A stretch of DNA of 11,238 nucleotides from Bacteroidota bacterium (GTDB taxonomy: Bacteria > Bacteroidota > Bacteroidia > Flavobacteriales > Flavobacteriaceae). This document shows positions 6,108 through 11,238 of the stretch, in pieces. Position numbers and translations under genes: made by a program. The stretch spans positions 1 through 11,238 of the forward strand of contig JAEWKB010000037.1 of assembly GCA_023386255.1 (NCBI GenBank), read 5' to 3'. Each line of letters opens with the position of its first letter. Position 1 is the first letter of the stretch. The notes beneath the pieces were generated by a model. The model was not told the origin of the DNA and did not search any database. It saw nothing but the letters and a program-made list of their open reading frames with translations.

Positions 6108-6785
6108 TTAATCGATAGGAATTTCAATATAGTCTCTTAATGCTTTACCGGTTCTGGCATCAATTTTTATTACCCTGCTTTGCGTGTGTATGCCGGGAAT
6201 ATCTTCTTTTATTGTATAGGTTACCAGCCATTTCCTTTTGTCACTTTCATAAGAGCCTTCTTTCCATCTGGCATCTTCATCCAGGTTGATGGTCGCAATT
6301 TTACTGTAGTTATACTGTTGCGCAATACTAATAGCTCTCTCCGGTTTTATATATTCTCCTTTTTCAAGGTCTTCTATCAGCGGTTCAATATATTGTAATG
6401 CATCAGCAATACTTTCATCACACTTTATAATTATTTGGTGTATGGACACATTATGATAATAAATGTCAAAGAATAACCTGTAGATGAAAGTTTCTTCTTC
6501 CTCAGGAGAGATTTTTACGTTATTAATTTCGCCCAGCGGGACTATCAGCCTTTTTTTATCAGGATCTTTAAAATTAATAAATATGTTACTTCTTTTAAGG
6601 TTTAATGCAACTTTGAAATATGGCTTATCAGCCATATAAGTATTCAATTTTGTATTTATTGCCGCTATACAAGAGTCAGTTAAAGGTTTACTGTGATGTT
6701 GTGAATGTGCATGCACAGAAGTAATTAAAACAAACAAAAATGATATGTTTAATACTTTGTTTTTGAAGAATAGGAGTAGTTGCAT
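6108..6785 (-). CDS. Exported protein of unknown function with PepSY-like C-terminus
   Basis: A 225-residue protein I cannot name. It opens with a signal peptide: KNK, a hydrophobic core VLNISFLFVLITSV, then HAHSQ (cleavage near residue 26-29). A mature region of mixed alpha/beta character follows. Residues ~146-218 (PERAISIAQQY, then a strand, RKWLVTYTI and the ending RVIKIDARTGKAL) resemble the PepSY pattern of a helix followed by strands ending in 'I-D-x-x-T-G-K'. This suggests a small inhibitory or binding fold; it is inference. Hand counts of two stretches inside the gene (6421-6480 and 6601-6660) give 27% and 23% G+C, versus 45% for 8101-8160 in the amylase, so its composition differs from its neighbours. 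It starts 31 bases after the stop of the upstream lipoprotein gene. No convincing terminator follows. Confidence 0.8.
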   Translation of the reverse strand: MQLLLFFKNKVLNISFLFVLITSVHAHSQHHSKPLTDSCIAAINTKLNTYMADKPYFKVALNLKRSNIFINFKDPDKKRLIVPLGEINNVKISPEEEETFIYRLFFDIYYHNVSIHQIIIKCDESIADALQYIEPLIEDLEKGEYIKPERAISIAQQYNYSKIATINLDEDARWKEGSYESDKRKWLVTYTIKEDIPGIHTQSRVIKIDARTGKALRDYIEIPID

Positions 6786-6802
6786 ATAAATAGCTTGTAA
6801 TG

Positions 6803-6810
6803 CAAACCTA
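6803..6810 (-). promoter_or_regulatory. Possible -7 element before the PepSY-like gene
   Basis: TAGGTTTG on the minus strand matches TAnnTTTG and ends 17 bases before the ATG at 6785. No TTG occurs at the proper upstream distance. A start here would give a leader of only about 10 bases; co-transcription with the lipoprotein gene is equally possible. Confidence 0.3.
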
Positions 6811-6816
6811 CAAAAT

Positions 6817-7305
6817 TTACTTCAGCGGCCTTAGTGTATTACTGTAAGTTATCATGAAAGGGTTGCCTTTGCGGCTGTTGTCTTTCATCAGGTAAATGTA
6901 CTTGTGTTTTTTGGCTTCTTCGGCAGGGATAATAACTTCCTGTTTGGCGAAGTTATCATATACTTTAGTGTCGGCACTGTTCTGTATGCGTATAGGCGCC
7001 GCTATACCTGTTTTCATGTTCGATATGAAGTTGCCGCTGTAAACGGTTTTGCCGGCTGTGCTCACCACTATCTTTTCGCCTTTGTACCCTTTAGTGAATA
7101 TAAGTACTGAGTACCCGGCATCATACGCTCTCAGCTCTTTCAGCAGTGCATTCTTTTCGGCAGCTGTTGCAGCACGGAAATCATCGCGGTATTGTACATC
7201 CGCCTTACCGGCTTCGGTGGCAGTGGTTGATGCGGCAGCTGTTTTTTTGCTCTTGCACATTACAAGAAGCGAACAAGCCAATATGATAAGCAAAATCCTT
7301 TTCAT
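6817..7305 (-). CDS. Small putative lipoprotein of unknown function
   Basis: A 162-residue protein with a short basic N-terminus, a hydrophobic core and a cysteine at residue 17 followed by KSKK (LLVMCKSKK). It looks like a type II lipoprotein signal, but methionine at -1 is unusual for the lipobox. A second cysteine at residue 11 (ILAC) fits the lipobox better but leaves a very short hydrophobic core. After the cysteine comes an Ala/Thr/Lys linker (residues 20-36), then a compact domain (38-162) with alternating strands such as YSVLIFTKGYKGEKIVVSTAGKTVYSGNF and KHKYIYLMKDNSRKGNPFMITYSNTLRPL. I do not recognise a family. A near-consensus -7 (TAACTTTA, 7318-7311) precedes the ATG. It lies between the amylase terminator and the PepSY-like gene, so it is probably not part of the starch operon. 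Confidence 0.78.
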   Translation of the reverse strand: MKRILLIILACSLLVMCKSKKTAAASTTATEAGKADVQYRDDFRAATAAEKNALLKELRAYDAGYSVLIFTKGYKGEKIVVSTAGKTVYSGNFISNMKTGIAAPIRIQNSADTKVYDNFAKQEVIIPAEEAKKHKYIYLMKDNSRKGNPFMITYSNTLRPLK

Positions 7306-7362
7306 AACAGTAAAGTTACAGGCTGCATTTTTTTTATTGTAGGATTTTAAGATATAAATAAC

Positions 7363-7389
7363 AAAAGGCCTCCGCTATGGAGGCCTTTT
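7363..7389 (-). terminator. Strong terminator downstream of the amylase gene
   Basis: A perfect 11-pair stem, AAAAGGCCTCC (7363-7373) and GGAGGCCTTTT (7379-7389), encloses a five-base loop. Read on the minus strand it ends in TTTTGTTATTTAT and begins 27 bases after the amylase stop at 7417. Its symmetry would let it work in either direction. Confidence 0.9.
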
Positions 7390-7416
7390 CAACTTAACTT
7401 ATAAAACTAACTCAAA

Positions 7417-10242
7417 CTATTTGCGTATCAGTTTTGTGGTGCTCTGGCGGTTATTTACATCAGTAACCTTTACCAGATACATGCCTGCCGAAAGATCGTT
7501 AACATCATACATTGTAAATGCTGCCTTATCGGCAAATGCTTTTACCAGCTGCCCGGTCACAGAATATATTTCTACTTTAGAGGCTGCTATATTAATCGTA
7601 AACACATCCGATGCAGGGTTAGGATAAAGTGAGGCCTTTTCGGCTTCAAATGTCCCTGTGGTTAGTGCAGGGGCCTGGTTACCGTACATCCTGAATTCGC
7701 CCGGCTGCAGGTTTATAGCCGCGGTAGTGCTTGCAACATTTATGGTGGTATTGTCCATAAGGTTATACCATGTGCCGGTGTAAGGGAAATCAGGTGTAAC
7801 GTTTTGTGCAGTAACGCCAAAGTTAGCCAGTATCACCACATTTTTAAGCTGTGTTGACGGCAGGCTGTTGTTATACACGTATATCCTTGGCTGTAATGTC
7901 CCTGAGTTTATTGAATACTCACCCTCAAAAACAGGTTCATTTATCTTCAGGTTTATCATCTTGGCCCAGTCGTCATATATCTTTTTGCGCTGCACGTTGG
8001 CAAGCCAGTTTTCGCTCCATTGCGGCTGTGGCTTTGTATCAAGCTTGCAATCGCCTGTTGTAGCATCGGTTGGTGTGTTCACTGTACCGTTGTTGCAGGT
8101 AAAGATTGATTTTTCCCAGCCAAGCTCGCCAAAATGCCATATCATTTTTGGGCCCGGTACAGGCAACAGTACTGCCCCAAGAGCCGACATGCGCGATAAA
8201 GCAGTATTTAAGGTTTTAACATTGTGCGAGGCATTGGTAGCATTACCGAATGTAAGGTTCTTGTACATCAACCTTTCTTCGTCATGGCTTTCGGCATAGC
8301 CTACAAGCCTTTTATCGGTAAAGCCGCGGCTCACATGGCCCACGCCGTTAATGTTGCTGTTGTCGGCATAGCCCATAGTAAGCTGCCCGTAAGGCCCTGT
8401 AAGGTTGCCCCACAGCATTATTCCTTTACCTTCGCCTACACGATAATTAGCCCATTGCGATTCTTCGCTGCTGTTGCCAAGGTGTTCAAATATTACATAA
8501 TGGTTAGGGTCAAGGCTCCATGAATAATCAGCATATTCTTTAAGAACGTCAACCCTGTCCTGCTGGTAGCCGTCGGTACAGCCCTGGTTGTTCGGGCAGT
8601 TTTGTGTAAAGCCTTTAGTAAGATCCCAGCGGAAACCATCTATCTTATAGTTTTCAACCCAATGCTTAATAACACGCTTCACGTAGTTTTTAGTGCGCGA
8701 TTGCTGGTGGTTAAAGTCACTCCCCACATTGTAGGCGTGCATTGCTGTAGTATTGAAATACGGGTTGTCAGAACTTGGGTCGCCCCAGCCGTCACCATCG
8801 CTGTCGCTCATCCACATCCTTACCATAGGGTTCCTGCCAAAGGCATGGTTTAGTGCCACGTCAAGTATAACCGCTATACCGTTTTGGTGGCACAGGTCAA
8901 TAAATTCCTTTAGCTTATCGGCAGGGCCATAAAATTTATCGTTGGCTAGGTGGAACGATGTATTGTAGCCCCAGCTTTCGTTGCCTTCAAACTCCATGAC
9001 AGGCATAAGCTGGATAGCATTAACCTTCAGGTTTTTAAAGTAATCAATTTTATCAATCAGGTCCTGGTAGCTGCGGTCTGAGTCAAAATCCCTTACCAGC
9101 GCCTCATATATTACAAGGTCTTCTTTTTTAGGTTTCTGGAAATTAGTCACCTGCCAATTGTAGGCAGTTTGTGCAGTTTGCAGTACTGTTACTTCTCTTT
9201 CCTGGCCTGCAGGGTAAACAGGCAGGTTAGGGTAATTTGTGGCTGAAATATACGGATCATCAAAAGGAGATAATACTAATGTTGAATAAGGGTCTGCCGT
9301 TTTTACAAATACCGGAGAGTTTGCTACAGGTGTCTGGTCTACCACCCAATACTGGTAAGTATAAACTTCGCCCGGTGTAAGCCCGGTTACTTCCAGCCAA
9401 AATTTCCCGTTGTTAGGGTCTTTTTTCATGGCATAGGCCGGTGAGGGCTGCCAGTTATTAAAGCTTCCGGCTGCATATACAAAATCTTTGCCGGGCGCGT
9501 CAAGCACAAGAGTAGCACGTGTATGGTCTGCAGTGTTGTAGTTAATACCATCTTGCAGGCCGGCCGGCATAGCTTCAGTAAGCGTACCTGGATTTACAAC
9601 GACATTAAAAGTCCTTGTGATGGTGTTGCTGCCCTGGGTAACAACCAGGCTATAGCTTTGGTTGCTGGTAATGTTTGAGTGCGTGTAAGAGTAATTAGAG
9701 GTGCCGGCATTGGTGTTGATGCTTACGCCGTTGGCCAGTAAATTATAGCTTGCGTTGCCACCGGTATTATTGGCTGCAATGTTAAGGCTGCCTCCTGAAG
9801 GTAATATAGTGGTGCTCCCTGCCGCCGGAGCAGTAAGGTTTACCTGGAACGTACCCACGTTTATAAAAAAGTCGGTGGTTTGCTGGGTGCCCGCCGCATT
9901 GCGTACCACCAGGCATATCTGGGTAATGGTGGCACCCGCAGGAACACCAAAATAGGTATAAAGGTCCGGGCTAAGGGTAAGGGTATAATTAGGCCCTGCA
10001 GATACAAATGCGGGCTGCGTGGCATTGTTGCCCCAGCTGCCCTTTACATATTGCCAGGTATTGCCGTTTACGGTAAGGCCTATATGCGCGTAAAAAGTAC
10101 CTGTGGCAGTAGCCAGGCCGGTACCTGCTTTATTGAAAGTTATTGTGATTGGGGCAGTAGGTATGGCCGGTGACGGCGATGTTGTTACCTGTGCAAACCC
10201 AATACAGCTTAAAAGCAAGAATAAGATTGTAATTTTTTTCAT
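7417..10242 (-). CDS. Extracellular GH13 alpha-amylase with T9SS sorting domain (SusG role)
   Basis: A 941-residue secreted starch-degrading enzyme. The order is: signal peptide (1-17, ending IGFA-Q); a beta-sandwich module common on Bacteroidota amylases (about 20-130, with YAHIGLTVNG and WQYVKGSW); an Ig-like module (132-217); a CBM48/E-set-like module (about 240-325, VYAAGSFNNWQP); a GH13 barrel (375-770); a C-terminal beta domain (about 770-853); and a type A T9SS tail (871-941, LYPNPASD to KLIRK). The GH13 regions are complete: DVALNH (461-466), GFRWD with nucleophile D540, acid/base E586 in VIFEH, and D654 in ESHDEE. A DSDGDGWGD loop (480-488) looks calcium-binding. Cysteines 549/555 and 716/732 could form disulfides. 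It follows the susE-like gene. In Bacteroides SusG is an outer-membrane lipoprotein; here export and surface retention should use T9SS. Exact specificity (alpha-amylase or pullulanase-type) is not settled. Confidence 0.95.
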   Translation of the reverse strand: MKKITILFLLLSCIGFAQVTTSPSPAIPTAPITITFNKAGTGLATATGTFYAHIGLTVNGNTWQYVKGSWGNNATQPAFVSAGPNYTLTLSPDLYTYFGVPAGATITQICLVVRNAAGTQQTTDFFINVGTFQVNLTAPAAGSTTILPSGGSLNIAANNTGGNASYNLLANGVSINTNAGTSNYSYTHSNITSNQSYSLVVTQGSNTITRTFNVVVNPGTLTEAMPAGLQDGINYNTADHTRATLVLDAPGKDFVYAAGSFNNWQPSPAYAMKKDPNNGKFWLEVTGLTPGEVYTYQYWVVDQTPVANSPVFVKTADPYSTLVLSPFDDPYISATNYPNLPVYPAGQEREVTVLQTAQTAYNWQVTNFQKPKKEDLVIYEALVRDFDSDRSYQDLIDKIDYFKNLKVNAIQLMPVMEFEGNESWGYNTSFHLANDKFYGPADKLKEFIDLCHQNGIAVILDVALNHAFGRNPMVRMWMSDSDGDGWGDPSSDNPYFNTTAMHAYNVGSDFNHQQSRTKNYVKRVIKHWVENYKIDGFRWDLTKGFTQNCPNNQGCTDGYQQDRVDVLKEYADYSWSLDPNHYVIFEHLGNSSEESQWANYRVGEGKGIMLWGNLTGPYGQLTMGYADNSNINGVGHVSRGFTDKRLVGYAESHDEERLMYKNLTFGNATNASHNVKTLNTALSRMSALGAVLLPVPGPKMIWHFGELGWEKSIFTCNNGTVNTPTDATTGDCKLDTKPQPQWSENWLANVQRKKIYDDWAKMINLKINEPVFEGEYSINSGTLQPRIYVYNNSLPSTQLKNVVILANFGVTAQNVTPDFPYTGTWYNLMDNTTINVASTTAAINLQPGEFRMYGNQAPALTTGTFEAEKASLYPNPASDVFTINIAASKVEIYSVTGQLVKAFADKAAFTMYDVNDLSAGMYLVKVTDVNNRQSTTKLIRK

Positions 10243-10255
10243 AATAATTTTTGAT

Positions 10256-10280
10256 AAAAAAGGGCTGTTTTTAGCAGCCC
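10256..10280 (-). terminator. Terminator or attenuator between susE-like gene and amylase
   Basis: On the minus strand GGGCTG (10280-10275) pairs with CAGCCC (10267-10262) around a seven-base loop, followed by six T (10261-10256). It lies 16 bases past the susE-like stop and only 13 bases before the amylase ATG. I see no TAnnTTTG promoter in the remaining gap, so amylase mRNA probably comes from read-through, with the hairpin lowering amylase relative to susE. Confidence 0.75.
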
Positions 10281-10296
10281 CTTCTTAGTGTTTTTG

Positions 10297-11238
10297 TTAT
10301 TCAACAGGTATGTAAATGTACGAGCCTGTAAGGTCATTAAACCAAACATCGTAGTTGCCGCTTACGGCTATACCTACAGGAATGTTTCCGCCGTTTGATA
10401 CCGCAGTTCCTGAGAAAGGTGTAGTACCACCCCAGTTGCCCGGAAGATCCCATGAGTCATTCGCCCTGAATTTTAATTCGCCGCCGGCAGTAAGGAAAAG
10501 GTTTTCTATGTACCAGATATGAGGGTCAAATGATGACTGGGTCATTGTCTGGTCAGAGTTCCACTGGTCTGGTGTAGCGCTTCCTATAACACCTATGGTA
10601 GCATAGGTAGGTGCACCTGCTTCATTATACGGGGTTACAGAATACGTCATGTCTTCAGTATTTACCGTAAACGTGTGGTATCCTGCAGTAGTAATGTTAA
10701 AAGTACCAGGATCTGATCCTGTACCGTCATTAACTGCTAGTGTACCTCCGTTCTGACCCCATTGTGGCTGCCACTGGCCGCTAACCTCAATAAGCTTAAA
10801 CTCGCCTGCATTAAAATATCCTGTATAAGTGTACAGGTTGGCATTTTCACCATCCCTGAAAAGCGGGTAGTGGTTTGTGGTAGCTGTATTATCCCATCCT
10901 GCAGCAGTAGCGCCTCCTACAAGGTAAAGGTCTCTGTAGGGATACGTTACATAAGGAGTCACGTTGATTAGGATAGTATTAGAGTACATTGGGTCAGTAC
11001 CTTCGTTGCCAATAGATGCCTTTACACGCACATTAAGGGCACCTGCCACGTTAGCGCCAAGGCCCGAAGCAATTGCTGCGCCGTTTAGTTCTTCTACAGT
11101 AAGCATTTTGCTAAGGGTAGTTGTAGTACCTGTTGTAGCATAATCGTCCCAGTTACCGCCGTCTTTTATAAATTGAAGCTCGTAGGTAACCTCAGTAGGG
11201 GTAGAGTATTGTGCTGCATCCCACGTAAAGGTAAGGCC
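10297..11238 (-). CDS. SusE-like outer-membrane starch-binding protein (5' end off window)
   Basis: The last 313 codons of a gene that enters from the right edge; the frame stays open past the internal ATG at 11106, up to the window end (visible start GLTFTWDAAQYSTPTEVTYELQF). Visible residues 1-94 form the SusE Ig-like domain (PF14292 type: L-T-F-T-W-D, Y-E-L-Q-F, then NVRVKA). Two related starch-binding modules follow, about 100-204 and 210-313. Both share the plan 'LYLVGGA/IGVIGSA', an aromatic strand with 'GEFKLI/GELKFR', a tryptophan-glycine loop (WQPQWGQNGG and LPGNWGG), and a closing hairpin 'GYHTFTVN/GNYDVWFN'. The Ig plus two-module layout fits SusE better than three-module SusF. The missing N-terminus would normally be a lipoprotein signal. 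It should hold starch at the outer membrane for a SusCD transporter and the downstream amylase. Confidence 0.88.
   Translation of the reverse strand, partial: GLTFTWDAAQYSTPTEVTYELQFIKDGGNWDDYATTGTTTTLSKMLTVEELNGAAIASGLGANVAGALNVRVKASIGNEGTDPMYSNTILINVTPYVTYPYRDLYLVGGATAAGWDNTATTNHYPLFRDGENANLYTYTGYFNAGEFKLIEVSGQWQPQWGQNGGTLAVNDGTGSDPGTFNITTAGYHTFTVNTEDMTYSVTPYNEAGAPTYATIGVIGSATPDQWNSDQTMTQSSFDPHIWYIENLFLTAGGELKFRANDSWDLPGNWGGTTPFSGTAVSNGGNIPVGIAVSGNYDVWFNDLTGSYIYIPVE

Noticed and set aside
9755..10173. Plus-strand frames across the amylase N-terminus
   Set aside because: Antisense to the repetitive Ig-like modules; no family, no promoter, no consistent composition.
10297..11106. Reading the SusE-like protein as a complete 269-residue protein from the ATG at 11106
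   Set aside because: The same frame is open to the window edge and the upstream 44 residues complete the SusE Ig-like domain, so this ATG is internal.
1..11238. CRISPR array, phage, toxin-antitoxin or other defence system
   Set aside because: No regularly spaced repeats, no integrase, transposase, nuclease or paired small ORFs; the gene content is housekeeping plus starch utilisation and a few unknown exported proteins.

Overview
The window looks like chromosomal DNA from a Bacteroidota member of the Flavobacterium type. The evidence is a type IX secretion (T9SS) C-terminal sorting domain on an exported amylase, a SusE-like starch-binding protein, sigma-A type promoters matching the Bacteroidota pattern TTTG-N19~22-TAnnTTTG, weak or absent Shine-Dalgarno sequences, and the gene order rplM-rpsI-rpsB-tsf. 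Every gene I support lies on the minus strand, so transcription runs from high to low coordinates.

Right end (11238 to about 7360): the last part of a starch-utilisation locus. The 3' portion of a susE-like gene (an Ig-like domain plus two related starch-binding modules) is followed by a hairpin terminator or attenuator. Next comes a 941-residue multi-domain GH13 alpha-amylase with a T9SS sorting tail, closed by a strong terminator. SusC/SusD partners, if present, lie beyond the right edge. The logic is surface starch binding (SusE) plus extracellular hydrolysis (the amylase).

Middle (about 7305 to 6108): two small uncharacterised exported proteins, a putative lipoprotein and an AT-rich gene with a PepSY-like C-terminus. 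Centre (6013 to 3144): a translation block of rplM (L13, GTG start), rpsI (S9, 1-base overlap), rpsB (S2) and tsf (EF-Ts). It has a good promoter before rplM, structured RNA candidates before rpsB and between rpsB and tsf, and a terminator after tsf.

Left end (3125 to 1): an orphan two-pass membrane protein with its own promoter, a YhhQ-type queuosine precursor transporter, and a TraB/GumN family protein with a TTG start that runs off the left edge.

No gap between genes exceeds 300 bases. I saw no tRNA, rRNA, CRISPR array, insertion sequence or phage gene. I do not see a clearly new multi-gene system. The most interesting material is the RNA-level structure around rpsB and tsf, the hairpin separating susE from the amylase, and the unknown exported or membrane proteins.
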